Assembly: GCA_965646165.1 (NCBI GenBank)
Contig: CBFFYP010000016.1
Location: 1-59,665 of the forward strand
DNA from: MGBC114844 sp910585855
Lineage (GTDB): Bacteria > Bacillota > Clostridia > Lachnospirales > Lachnospiraceae
Direction of reading: 5' to 3'
Length of the DNA stretch: 59,665 nucleotides
Position numbers and translations under genes: made by a program. Positions 9,245 to 17,247 of this stretch are shown here, in pieces (the first letter of the stretch is position 1; each line of letters opens with the position of its first letter). Below the pieces are notes generated by a model. The model made no database searches. It was not told the origin of the DNA and worked only from the letters and a program-made list of their open reading frames with translations.

Positions 9245-9384
9245 GCCGAAAGCCGAAGGGAGTGCTATGCAGGGTCATCATTTCCCGTCGGCACTTAGAC
9301 GCTGTATTTTAGCGTCTTAGTGTCCGCTACGAGGAAATGCTAAGCGCAAGCGGACCCGGAATAGCACTCCCTTCGGCTTTCGGC
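9245..9384 (+). repeat. Family B palindromic repeat, copy 1
   Basis: The outer arms 9245-9268 and 9361-9384 are perfect 24-base reverse complements. Between them are boxes shared with the other B copies: GGTCATCATTTCCCGTCGG, CACTTAG, GTGTCCGCTACGAGGAAATG and CTAAGCGCAAGCGGAC. The two inner halves also pair with each other (ATTTCC...GACGCT with AGCGTC...GGAAAT). The right edge runs into CGGCGTCCTCC, an edge motif also seen in family A. It lies between nnr and a coiled-coil gene. Confidence 0.85.
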
Positions 9385-9447
9385 GTCCTCCAAGTGCGTA
9401 TAAAAAAGAAGCTGCAACAGATCCTCTACCTATTGCAGCCCCCTATC

Positions 9448-10056
9448 TTACAAATCATACTCCTCATCCAAATACTCCATTACCTCTGCCCCAAGCATAT
9501 CGTGAAGGTTTCCATAAATCTTATTATATTCTGCCTCCATTCGCTGCTTTCTATCCAACTTCTCCTTCAGCTCACTGCGAATTCGTTTCACCCACCGTGA
9601 AATCTCCTCAATCTCCTCCCGATCTTCCTTCAGCTTTTGATAACAAATATCTGTTGTCGCATACAGCAGTTCCAAATTCGCTTCCTCTAACCGCTCTGGA
9701 ATCTGCTTTTGTTCTTCCTCAAGACGCATAATCTTTTCATTTGCCTCCCGAATCAGCTTCTGGCTTTTATCCAGCTTTTTTCCTCTCTTACGCTCAGACT
9801 CTCCTTCCGATTCCTGCATATTGTCTACAATATTACGCATTAAACGTGTCTTTGCACGATGAAGTTCTTTTACTTCACTGCCGGAACGTCCCTGTTTCTT
9901 TAGCCATACATTTACAGACGCTTCCATCTTACGGATATAATCCGGTTTCTCTCTCTCAGTGAGCAGTTCCATATACCGTTCATCCAGAGTCAGAATAGGA
10001 ATATGCTTTCTACGCAACACCATATCCAGATTTCTGTTTCTCTCTGTAGGTTTCAT
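9448..10056 (-). CDS. Conserved unknown, coiled-coil protein
   Basis: 202 residues, highly charged, with long heptad-like stretches from about residue 85 to 185 (SQKLIREANEKIMRLEEEQ, then RWVKRIRSELKEKLDRKQ). There is no signal peptide or membrane segment, so it is probably cytoplasmic. The N-terminal 70 residues are less regular. I do not recognise a named family. It starts about 125 bp downstream of rex on the same strand and may be cotranscribed with it. It is a real gene by length, codon use and position, but its role is unknown. Confidence 0.7.
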   Translation of the reverse strand: MKPTERNRNLDMVLRRKHIPILTLDERYMELLTEREKPDYIRKMEASVNVWLKKQGRSGSEVKELHRAKTRLMRNIVDNMQESEGESERKRGKKLDKSQKLIREANEKIMRLEEEQKQIPERLEEANLELLYATTDICYQKLKEDREEIEEISRWVKRIRSELKEKLDRKQRMEAEYNKIYGNLHDMLGAEVMEYLDEEYDL

Positions 10057-10180
10057 ACACCAATGCCTCCAAACTCTGTTTCAGCTCTACTCTAAAACGT
10101 CTTTTCTTTCTAACCCATATATCGTCATAACTTTGGCATTTCCTTACCTGTTTTTTTATATTTCTTTTCTGCTTCCATTC

Positions 10181-10831
10181 CTACTTTTCTAGTTTTTTAT
10201 TACGCTTCATATTTACCAAATTATAAGAAAGACGCATTAAACTCTCTGATAAATGTACATTTTCTACAATCACCCCATCTGGCACTTTCAAATCTGTATG
10301 AGCAAAATTCCAGATCGCCCGTACCCCGCTTTTTACTAAAATCTCTACCACCTCCGATGCTCTTGTCTTTGGAATGGTAAGTGCTGCAATTTCAATTTGA
10401 TGTTCCTTAATAAAATTCGGCATTTCATCTAGATTCTGAATCGGAATCCCTCGTACAGTAAGACCTTCTAAACGTGGATTGACATCAAACAGTCCCTTTA
10501 CTACAAATCCCCGCTTTTCAAAATTCGTATAGTTTGCAATAGCTTGTCCCAGATTTCCGGCTCCCACGATAATCATATAATGTATCTTATCAATTCCAAG
10601 TATCTGTGCAATTTCATTATACAGATACTCTACATTATATCCATAGCCCTGCTGCCCAAAGCCACCGAAATTATTTAAATCCTGACGAATCTGGGACGCT
10701 GTTACATTCATCCGCTCACTTAGTTCATTTGAAGAAATCCGCTCTACTCCGCTTTCCATTAACTCCCCAAGATATCGATAATATCTCGGCAGACGCTTAA
10801 TGACTGCCTTTGATATTTCTTTTTCTTCCAC
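10181..10831 (-). CDS. rex: Redox-sensing transcriptional repressor Rex
   Basis: 216 residues, normal for Rex. The N-terminal winged helix is clear (SKAVIKRLPRYYRYLGEL, ISSNELSERMNVTASQIRQDL, FGGFGQQGYGYNV), followed by a Rossmann domain with GAGNLGQAIANY. Rex represses fermentative and anaerobic genes when NADH is low and releases DNA on binding NADH. The promoter just upstream is a perfect sigma-A match. I looked for a Rex operator (TTGTTAA-N4-TTAACAA type) next to it and found none, so autoregulation is not supported here. Confidence 0.96.
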   Translation of the reverse strand: MEEKEISKAVIKRLPRYYRYLGELMESGVERISSNELSERMNVTASQIRQDLNNFGGFGQQGYGYNVEYLYNEIAQILGIDKIHYMIIVGAGNLGQAIANYTNFEKRGFVVKGLFDVNPRLEGLTVRGIPIQNLDEMPNFIKEHQIEIAALTIPKTRASEVVEILVKSGVRAIWNFAHTDLKVPDGVIVENVHLSESLMRLSYNLVNMKRNKKLEK

Positions 10832-10893
10832 TGCTACCAGCCTCCATTATTCTATTTTTTTACCTGTTTGGCAACTTCTCGGCATACAATCCT

Positions 10894-10922
10894 ATTATAT
10901 AAGAATGTGAAAAAAATGTCAA
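10894..10922 (-). promoter_or_regulatory. Sigma-A promoter of rex
   Basis: On the minus strand, TTGACA (10917-10922) and TATAAT (10894-10899) are both perfect and 17 bases apart. Transcription would begin near 10887, about 55 bases before the rex ATG. Confidence 0.85.
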
Positions 10923-10972
10923 ACGATTCTAAAAGTAGAATTACAAATTTTATAAATTTTTTAATTTTCTGC

Positions 10973-11001
10973 TTGCAATATCAGATAAAATCTGCTAAAA
11001 T
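10973..11001 (+). promoter_or_regulatory. Sigma-A promoter of rpmB
   Basis: TTGCAA (10973-10978), a 17-base spacer, and TAAAAT (10996-11001) on the plus strand. The rpmB ATG follows 53 bases later. This promoter and that of rex diverge from the same gap. Confidence 0.75.
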
Positions 11002-11054
11002 AATTCGTGTTGTGGTCGTACAGGACGAAAAATTTCAAGGAGGTGCAAAAAATT

Positions 11055-11246
11055 ATGGCAAAATGTAGTGTATGCGGCAAAGGTGCTCACTTTGGAAATA
11101 ATGTGAGTCATTCCCATAGAAGATCCAATGCGATTTGGAAACCAAACGTAAAATCTGTTCGTGTTAAAGTAAACGGCGGAACAGCAACAAAAAAGATGTA
11201 TGTTTGTACTTCTTGCTTAAAATCTGGTGCAGTGGAACGTGCTTAA
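11055..11246 (+). CDS. rpmB: 50S ribosomal protein L28 (zinc-binding form)
   Basis: 63 residues beginning MAKCSVCGKGAHFGNNVSHS, the L28 signature. Two CxxC pairs (C4/C7 and C51/C54) mark the zinc-binding version rather than the cysteine-free form made under zinc limitation. The start is fixed by AAGGAGG eleven bases before ATG 11055. It is a single-gene unit between rex and the ytfJ group, with its own promoter and a possible terminator downstream. Confidence 0.96.
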   Translation: MAKCSVCGKGAHFGNNVSHSHRRSNAIWKPNVKSVRVKVNGGTATKKMYVCTSCLKSGAVERA

Positions 11247-11271
11247 TAATTTCTATGAATACAGAATGATA

Positions 11272-11316
11272 ATGAGGACTGGCTTCAAATTAGGAAGGTA
11301 TGTCCTTATTTTTTTC
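11272..11316 (+). terminator. Possible rpmB terminator
   Basis: ATGAGGAC (11272-11279) pairs with GTCCTTAT (11302-11309), with one G-T pair and a 22-base loop, followed by a run of T. The long loop makes this a tentative call. Confidence 0.4.
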
Positions 11317-11329
11317 TGTCTGATATTCT

Positions 11330-11473
11330 CTATTTTCCGCTGCAAAATAAGTTATATCCGGCAAGCATTAAAACAATTACCCAAAGAGTACGAATTACCG
11401 GACTGCGCACCAAAAGCGACAGTGCCATTCCCACTGCTATCCAAAATATAATAAATCCAATCATTCTACACAT
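11330..11473 (-). CDS. Small membrane protein, 47 residues
   Basis: A short frame from ATG 11473 to TAG at 11330. The protein starts MCRMIGFIIFWIAVGMALSL and continues with a second hydrophobic stretch (LWVIVLMLAGYNLFC), so it would be two membrane helices joined by a short RSPVIRT linker with a cysteine near the end. A GCGGGG stretch lies just before the ATG. Codon composition is compatible with coding. I do not know a named family. It sits downstream of ytfJ, beyond a short family A repeat. The call rests on the clean two-helix pattern only. Confidence 0.5.
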   Translation of the reverse strand: MCRMIGFIIFWIAVGMALSLLVRSPVIRTLWVIVLMLAGYNLFCSGK

Positions 11474-11576
11474 AAAAACCCCGCTTTTATGCTTGCATAT
11501 ATTCTCTCTTTATCATATGCAGCAGACAGGGTTTTGATTGCTTTTGTTTTATTTTTCTTTCATAATCCTTTTGAAA

Positions 11577-11653
11577 GGGGAACGCTGGAATAGAAAAGAA
11601 TTTCATCCAAACTGCCGTGATCCAACTCGCCTCTTGTGTCCGGCAAAAGAAAC
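11577..11653 (+). repeat. Short family A unit without hairpin arms
   Basis: The segment GAACGCTGGAATAGAAAAGA, then TTTCATCCAAACTGCCGTG, then CGCCTCTTGTGTCCGGC, lines up with the unit at 19881-19967 and with the linker and both edges of the large family A units (CCAGATTC edge, AAGAATCTCATCC linker, GCCTCTGGCGTCC edge). No ~320 bp arms are present. It is either a collapsed remnant or an arm-free form. Confidence 0.6.
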
Positions 11654-11682
11654 ACCCCGGCAGCATCCTATAACCAAAATTC

Positions 11683-12108
11683 CTACTGTGTTTCTTTTTT
11701 ATTTTCTTCCTGTGTTTCTGCTTCAGCAATGATTTCTGCCTCTACTTCATCGTTATCAGAATCTTTATTTCCTGACATAAAGCGATTTACAAAATCAGGA
11801 ACCATATCCAATATCTTGGTAAGTCCGTCTTGATTTCTTACATTTACCAATTTTGTTGTTCCATTTTGAATCACTAATACTGCACTTGGGGACATCTTTC
11901 CGCCGATTCCACCTCCGCCGTTATTTTTATTTTCTACTGTAAAAGTTCCAGCACCAACACCAAAACTAACATCTACTAACGGAAGAATAATCGTATCTCC
12001 TGCATGGATTGCCTCTCCCACTACTGTTTTTGTTGTCATAAAACTATCCATCCCTTTAAAAAGAGATTCCAGATTTGCCTGAAAACTTCCGTTCTGATTT
12101 TCTGCCAT
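11683..12108 (-). CDS. ytfJ: YtfJ/GerW family sporulation protein
   Basis: About 141 residues. The core matches the YtfJ/GerW family: LESLFKGMDSF, TVVGEAIHAGDTIILPLVDVSFGVGAG, then a glycine-rich segment (NNGGGGIGGKMSPSAVLVI). In Bacillus the family member GerW is needed for proper germination of spores. I choose ATG 12108, preceded by TGGAGG, over an in-frame codon four residues upstream. The tail after residue 110 is acidic and low in complexity (EVEAEIIAEAETQEENKKE). It follows the DUF2953 gene by 33 bp, so the two are probably one operon. Confidence 0.88.
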   Translation of the reverse strand: MAENQNGSFQANLESLFKGMDSFMTTKTVVGEAIHAGDTIILPLVDVSFGVGAGTFTVENKNNGGGGIGGKMSPSAVLVIQNGTTKLVNVRNQDGLTKILDMVPDFVNRFMSGNKDSDNDEVEAEIIAEAETQEENKKETQ

Positions 12109-12141
12109 CTTTTCCTCCATTTCTGCTGCAAAATTTTACAG

Positions 12142-13350
12142 CTACCGTGTTTTTAACTTTTTTAACATCATTTTTATAATTCGATTACACTCTTTATGAG
12201 AATATATAGAAAATAAGTTCCAAAGTACTCGTATTAACTGCACTCTGCCCTTTAGTGTAAGCTCTCCCTCTAAGACACGCTTTTCAAAATCTGGTGTAAG
12301 CTGAAATCGTTCTGCACTTCTTGGGTAAAACATAAAAATCATCCCTGTCAGCATACCTGTTGTTGCAGGATCTTCAAAACCATAGTGCAGTTTCAATGTT
12401 ACCTTTCCGGGAAGAACATGAAATAAAATCTGAAAAAGTCTCCCCTTTGTATGTCGAAAAGCTTCTTTGTTTTTTTCATCTTTTATAAATGCCAATATCG
12501 TTTGTTTCTTTTTATTCAGATTTCGAAGAAGTTCAAGAAACTTCTGAATATTTGCTCTTACAGCAGATAAAATACCATGTATCTTAGCTGGAATATTTTT
12601 TATTTTAACAGGAATTCCTTTTATCTTTCCTAAAATACCTTCTATCTTTGTTAAAATCCTTTTTACTTTTTCCAAGATTTCTCTAATCTTTATAATCACC
12701 TTTTCTAAAAGGGGCTGTTTGTTTTCAACTGTTTCCTCTTGTATATTCTGTTCTATTTTTATCTCTTCCTGCTGTACTTTTTCTCTTTTATCTGTTTGTT
12801 CTTCTTTATCTGTTTGTGCCTGTTGTACTTTTATTTCTTCTTTCTTTATTTGTATCTGCTGTTCTTTTATTTCCTCTTTCTCTGCTTGTGTCTGCTGTGT
12901 TTTTATTTCTTCTTTTTTATCTTCTTCTGTCTGTTGTACCTCTTTTGCTTCTAACTCTTCCTCTATTCTTTCTGCCTGCTTGTCTTCTTTTTCTTTTTTC
13001 TTTTTTCCTGTAATCGGATTTTTTCTCCACTTTTTTAAAAAAGAAAACTTCTTTTTTTCTTTTTTTAAATCTGTATTATCAGAATCCTCTTTCCTTCGCT
13101 TTCTCAGCCGAATTCCCAAAATACAAATTTTACACTCTGCCCGATTTTCTTTATAAGAAATCGTCGCACAAACCAAACGAAGCAGCCAGCTAATCCGAAT
13201 CTTTCCTTCCGGCTTTCCATAAATACTTCCCTCCAGATAGTACCGAATCGGGCAAAGCAAAACCAAAAGCCCAATACACAGTCCCAGCCCAAGAATACTC
13301 AGTATTAGAATGCCCAGTATTTTTAAAATCATCAATATGATATGTAGCAT
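12142..13350 (-). CDS. DUF2953-type protein with a long charged repeat insert
   Basis: About 402 residues from ATG 13350, with AGGTG upstream; a TTG at 13365 is also in frame. One membrane helix near the N-terminus (IILMILKILGILILSILGLGLCIGLLVLLCP) precedes a segment typical of DUF2953 proteins, with the second conserved block near the C-terminus (LHYGFEDPATTGMLTGMIFM). Between them lies a low-complexity stretch of about 120 residues rich in Lys, Glu and Gln (EEIKTQQTQAEKEEIKEQQ) that looks like repeated copies of a short unit, then a lysine/isoleucine heptad stretch. DUF2953 genes commonly sit beside ytfJ in spore formers, as here. Confidence 0.75.
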   Translation of the reverse strand: MLHIILMILKILGILILSILGLGLCIGLLVLLCPIRYYLEGSIYGKPEGKIRISWLLRLVCATISYKENRAECKICILGIRLRKRRKEDSDNTDLKKEKKKFSFLKKWRKNPITGKKKKEKEDKQAERIEEELEAKEVQQTEEDKKEEIKTQQTQAEKEEIKEQQIQIKKEEIKVQQAQTDKEEQTDKREKVQQEEIKIEQNIQEETVENKQPLLEKVIIKIREILEKVKRILTKIEGILGKIKGIPVKIKNIPAKIHGILSAVRANIQKFLELLRNLNKKKQTILAFIKDEKNKEAFRHTKGRLFQILFHVLPGKVTLKLHYGFEDPATTGMLTGMIFMFYPRSAERFQLTPDFEKRVLEGELTLKGRVQLIRVLWNLFSIYSHKECNRIIKMMLKKLKTR

Positions 13351-13354
13351 CTCT

Positions 13355-13663
13355 TCACCTGCCAATATATTCTCTGATGCCGAATGTTCCAGTCTTTGTA
13401 TAGACTTCCGTTACAATCTTCACCGCAACTTCGATTGCTTCCTCGTAGCCTTTGGCTATCCCGACAATCAGATACTCCTGTTTCTGAAAATGTTTCTGCC
13501 GCAGCACATAAGAAGGATAAATATCCAGCAAATCACTCGGATTTGAAGCCAAAGTAATTACATAGACATCCATCTGAAGTTTATTATGCCGGATTTTTCC
13601 TATAATCCGGTATCGATTCTTCTTTGCCTGTTCTCCCATATAGATATGACGATACCATTTCAT
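13355..13663 (-). CDS. Conserved unknown, ~102 residues
   Basis: A compact alpha/beta protein without signal peptide or membrane helix. Distinctive segments are YRIIGKIRHNKLQMDVYVITLASNP and QEYLIVGIAKGYEEAIEVAVKIVTEVY. Its stop lies only about five bases before the DUF2953 ATG, so the two are translated as a tight pair, and ytfJ follows. I do not recognise the family. The gene order suggests a role with the sporulation-associated pair, which is inference only. Confidence 0.65.
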   Translation of the reverse strand: MKWYRHIYMGEQAKKNRYRIIGKIRHNKLQMDVYVITLASNPSDLLDIYPSYVLRQKHFQKQEYLIVGIAKGYEEAIEVAVKIVTEVYTKTGTFGIREYIGR

Positions 13664-13720
13664 CCTGTTCCCTGCCTTTTATTTATACTTCTTTCTTAAG
13701 TATAGCCTATTTTTTTCCTG

Positions 13721-15142
13721 CTATTCTTTTTCCATCTGATTCGGCAGACTTTCCATTATTGTTTTCAGTAAAATTACACTGCTTCGTTTTTCCTCTGCAT
13801 CACTGCAGCTGCTTAATGCCGTTTTTGCATATTCTTTCAATTCATCTGCATTTTTAAAAAATATCGGAAGTGCCATCATACTGGCTGCCATCATACTGCG
13901 AATCTTTCGCCGACTGCATCCTTTAAAACATTCTGCAAACTCTCCAATCACCTCATGTGCTCTTTGCTCTGCATAGTCATGATCTACAATCGTTCGATCC
14001 ACTGCGGCATCTAATTCTATAAAATGACTGGTAGAAGCCAACTTTTCGATTCGAAGAAGGGAATGGTAGATCTTATCTAACATAATACTCTCCATTAGTT
14101 CTTTTTGCTGTTCAAGAGAATCTAACAGAGAAGCATTTACCGTAAGCTGTTCTGAAATCCGCTCCTGCTTTCCTTCTAACTGTTCAAATAAAGCAAATAA
14201 TTCTTCCTCTTCACTGTGGTCAGAAACCGTTTGTGAACGGCGCATAATTTCTTTACAGGTAGCCGCTTCTTCTGCTTCTGTAAGTGCATAAGGCATTGAC
14301 AATAAAAGGATATAAACATCATTGATTACTTCAATTAAAAGCGTAGACAAATTGGTTATACGATCAATCTCTGTACTGACCTGATACAATTTTTTCTGTA
14401 TCATCTGGTATTGTTCTAATGTCAAAGCATCCCAATCAACTTCTTTTAATTCCTTTAAAAAAACATCCATTTCCTGATAGCGAATCGGATCAGATTCCGT
14501 TTCTGGCAAAAGCAGTGCCGCACTGGATTTTAACATAAAGACATGATCTTCTAAAGCCTGCCGTTCTGATCCGACAAACAAAAGAAAACTGTCTTTTACA
14601 ATCTCATAATACCGCTGCTTTGTCAGACGCACCGGCAGCGTAGACACAATTTCGGTTATCTTTTGACTGATGACAGAACGATCCTGATCCTGCATCATAT
14701 ACTCTAACAGCCTCTGTACAAATTTATCATCCGAATAATTCAAAGGCAATGCCTCTGCCTCTTCAAACCGACCTTCCATCCGATTTAAAATATATTCATA
14801 AATCTGAAACTGATCGGCATAAAGTGTTACTGTTTTGGTATCTGCTATGAGCTGATTTCGAATACTATCGATCTCCTTTACGGCTTCTTCTAAAATAGTT
14901 CCGTCAAATTCTGATAAAATCGTACTTTTTATTACTTTATCTAACCGTGCAGTCAATGCAGTCCATTCCGATGACTGTTCTTCTTCCTGTTCCATTGTCA
15001 AATACGTATAATAATTCATTGCCAGCCGAATACTGGAATTTCGATAATAGGCTGACATCATATAATTCATATATTTCGGCAGATTCATTTCCAAATTTCT
15101 GCCTTTTCCGATTTCCTTTATTACCTTTAATATATCTGACAT
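13721..15142 (-). CDS. Conserved unknown helical protein, 473 residues
   Basis: Almost entirely alpha-helical and rich in Glu and Leu, without signal peptide or membrane segments. Near the C-terminus is a short cluster CFKGCSRRKIRSMMAASMMALPIFF, the only markedly hydrophobic stretch. I cannot assign a domain. It begins 93 bp before the family A composite unit and ends 57 bp before the next gene on the same strand, so it may lead a transcript reading into the small unknown, DUF2953 and ytfJ genes. Function unknown. Confidence 0.65.
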   Translation of the reverse strand: MSDILKVIKEIGKGRNLEMNLPKYMNYMMSAYYRNSSIRLAMNYYTYLTMEQEEEQSSEWTALTARLDKVIKSTILSEFDGTILEEAVKEIDSIRNQLIADTKTVTLYADQFQIYEYILNRMEGRFEEAEALPLNYSDDKFVQRLLEYMMQDQDRSVISQKITEIVSTLPVRLTKQRYYEIVKDSFLLFVGSERQALEDHVFMLKSSAALLLPETESDPIRYQEMDVFLKELKEVDWDALTLEQYQMIQKKLYQVSTEIDRITNLSTLLIEVINDVYILLLSMPYALTEAEEAATCKEIMRRSQTVSDHSEEEELFALFEQLEGKQERISEQLTVNASLLDSLEQQKELMESIMLDKIYHSLLRIEKLASTSHFIELDAAVDRTIVDHDYAEQRAHEVIGEFAECFKGCSRRKIRSMMAASMMALPIFFKNADELKEYAKTALSSCSDAEEKRSSVILLKTIMESLPNQMEKE

Positions 15143-15216
15143 TTGCGCCTCCTGCTTTCTTTTCTCTCCTGATTATAACGTCAGAATGGCTTTCTGTCAA
15201 ACTGAACCATAAAAAA

Positions 15217-16038
15217 CTTCAATAAGTCTTTTAGAGGACGCTAGATTCGAAAACGGTGAACCGCCTGCTGTTCCACATTTCCAAAAAGTAAGAAGTTCTA
15301 AGACTTCTGCTGTTCCATGCATCCAACCAGACAGACCGGAGCGCAATTCGCCTGCATGGCAGCCAAAACAAAACGGGCGTTCCAAATGATGCTGTCTGCC
15401 ACGAAACAGTCGCTTTTCTATACGATGCAGGCTAAACACGCTCCTTTTTTTTCACACACTGCATGGAAGCAGTATGTGAAAAAAATCTTAGATTGTTGAG
15501 CAGAAGTCAAGAACTTCTAACTTTTCTCCAAAGTCACTGCAGGCGGTTCACCGTTTTCGAATCTAGCTGTTTCTTGATCCCGGAACAAAAAAGGAATCTT
15601 CTCCAACCTTTTATATTTATTCCATTACAAAAAAACACTAACTGCTAATAGATCGATCAAAGTAACAAAACATCATTCCTACTGCATTTTACGAACAGCG
15701 AGAGGCGGTTTGCTCCTTTTCTTTGTCTGCGGCTTCGGAGAACGATTAGAACGTCTGACTTCTGTGGAAGCACCTAGAATTTTTTGCACATCCTGCTTCC
15801 ATGCAGGTTGTGCAAAAAAAGGGGCGTGTTTAGCCCGTATTGTTTAAAAAAGAATCTGTGTTGTGGATGGAAAAATTCTTCCTTACACCAATTACGTTTT
15901 GGTTGGGAATACGGGCGAATTGCGCCCCAGTTCAGACGGTTGGATGTGCTTTGATACAAAAGTCTTAGACGTTCTTACCGTTTGGAGAGCGGAGCAAGCA
16001 AAGAAAAGGAGCAAACCGCCTCTAGCGTCCGGTGAAAG
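15217..16038 (+). repeat. Family A composite palindromic unit I (two full arms)
   Basis: Left edge CTTCAATAAGTCTTTT (15217-15232) then GAGGACGC. Arm 1 is 15243-15563: its 26-base ends (15243-15268 and 15538-15563) are perfect reverse complements. A linker follows (GCTGTTTCTTGATCCCGGAA, then AAAAAAGGAATCT). Arm 2 is 15701-16023, with 25-base perfect reverse-complement ends of quite different sequence, and the right edge is AGCGTCCGGTGAAAG. Both arms carry the same inner boxes in opposite orientation: GGGCTAAACACGCTCC or its complement, a T-run/A-run hairpin around GCATGGAAGC, and GGCGAATTGCGCCCC. No convincing ORF. Confidence 0.9.
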
Positions 16039-16135
16039 CCTCCTTTTTCTGGCATCCTTTATCCACCTAATTAAAGATAAAAAACTTCAATAAGTCTTTT
16101 AAAATTTGATAAAGGAAGGTTTAAAAAGACACCAA

Positions 16136-16272
16136 AAACGGAAGGAAATTCTATTTTGGGTTCGCTTGCGCTTAGCATTTCCTCGTAGCAGATACATAAT
16201 GCACGAAAATACCGTGCCTAAGTGCCGACGGGAAATGATGACCCTGCATAGAACTCTCTTCCTCTTTCATCT
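16136..16272 (-). repeat. Family B repeat, copy 2 (degenerate)
   Basis: Reverse orientation. Boxes GCGCTTAGCATTTCCTCGTAG and CTAAGTGCCGACGGGAAATGATGACCC match the complement of copy 1. The outer stem is worn (GGAAGGAAATTCTAT against ATAGAACTCTCTTCC). It lies about 100 bp beyond composite unit I, after a second copy of CTTCAATAAGTCTTTT at 16085-16100. Confidence 0.75.
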
Positions 16273-16388
16273 GTGTACTTGTTTCACATTACTTATTATC
16301 TGTAATTTCCCAAATTCTGAGAATATGTGGACACCCAAAATACAGAAAGAACTGTTTTTCGCACTGCTGTTTCCTTCTTTTATTCACT

Positions 16389-16868
16389 TTATACAGTTGA
16401 CTCTTCTTTATTTTTAATTCTCTCAATTTCCGCCATTATTTTTTCTGTCCAACTATCATCCTGATCCCCCACAATAAAAACGGAAAATCCATAACTTCTC
16501 CCATTCTCAGCAACCGATCGATCATCATCAATATGCAAATCAATCCGATATTTACTAGGATACTTCGACGGCATCCCCTCTCTATGCCCTGACTGCACTT
16601 CCTTTGCATGTTTCATCCCATTCACTACACAATCCAATTTTATACCATAACAGCGAAATAACCCCCTTATATAAGACTCTGAACGATAAGAAGTAGTATA
16701 AATCCATAACTCCATCCCCTGATCACGAATATAACGCATAAGATCTAATGTCCCTAAACGAAGCCGTTCCTTATAAATCATACGAAATGGAAATCTTAAT
16801 GCCGCTTCCACCTTAAATTTTTTCTCTGACACAAAAAGTGTATCATCTAAATCAAATGATATTCTCAT
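16389..16868 (-). CDS. HAD-superfamily hydrolase-like protein
   Basis: About 159 residues from ATG 16868, which has GGGG upstream; an in-frame ATG at 16889 is also possible. The N-terminus has the HAD motif I (ISFDLDDTLF), then a likely motif II threonine/serine in LWIYTTSYRSESYIRGLF, and the acidic motif in IDLHIDDDRSVAENG. The layout is that of small phosphatases related to the 5'-nucleotidase/NIF families, with a short cap between motifs I and II. The substrate is unknown. It is an isolated gene between two family B repeats. Confidence 0.75.
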   Translation of the reverse strand: MRISFDLDDTLFVSEKKFKVEAALRFPFRMIYKERLRLGTLDLMRYIRDQGMELWIYTTSYRSESYIRGLFRCYGIKLDCVVNGMKHAKEVQSGHREGMPSKYPSKYRIDLHIDDDRSVAENGRSYGFSVFIVGDQDDSWTEKIMAEIERIKNKEESTV

Positions 16869-17099
16869 CCTATTTTTCCCCATATCCATCTATATAAATT
16901 ATGCCTATTCTTTTTATTTCTGCAATTCTTTACAAAAATAAGCATAATATCTGTACACCTATTCATCTTTGTAACTACTGCTATATAAATAAACACCTAT
17001 CTGATTTATATTCCATACAGTAATAATATACCTTCACATTATCCAATGCAAGTATAATCAAACAAACCTCCCAAACAACACCGACTGCCAACCCCAGCC

Positions 17100-17247
17100 G
17101 GAATCCGAAGGGAGGTCTGCGCAGGGTCATCACTCCCCGTCGGCACTTAGGTGCTGTGCTGCTGTCTTTTAGTACCTTATGTGTCCGCTATGAAAATAGG
17201 AAATGCTAAGCACAAGCGGGCTCGGAGCAGACCTCTCTTCGGATTCC
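17100..17247 (+). repeat. Family B repeat, copy 3
   Basis: Outer arms 17100-17120 and 17227-17247 are 21-base reverse complements with one G-T-type mismatch. The inner boxes match copy 1. The stem sequence (GGAATCCGAAGGGAGGTCTGC) differs from that of copy 1. The right edge AGCGTCCTCCTC is followed by a second edge-like piece, TTTTCGGCGTCCTCTC at 17261-17276, as if one element had landed at or duplicated the end of another. Confidence 0.85.

Noticed and set aside
10832..11054. Rex operator in the rex-rpmB gap
   Set aside because: No TTGTTAA-N4-TTAACAA-like palindrome was found; the promoter itself is clear.
12719..13156. Long Cys/Phe/Ser-rich plus-strand frames opposite the DUF2953 gene
   Set aside because: Shadow of the Lys/Glu/Gln repeat region on the coding strand.
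15217..16038. CRISPR array
   Set aside because: Repeats are long, few, inverted and not regularly spaced with unique spacers; no cas genes are present.
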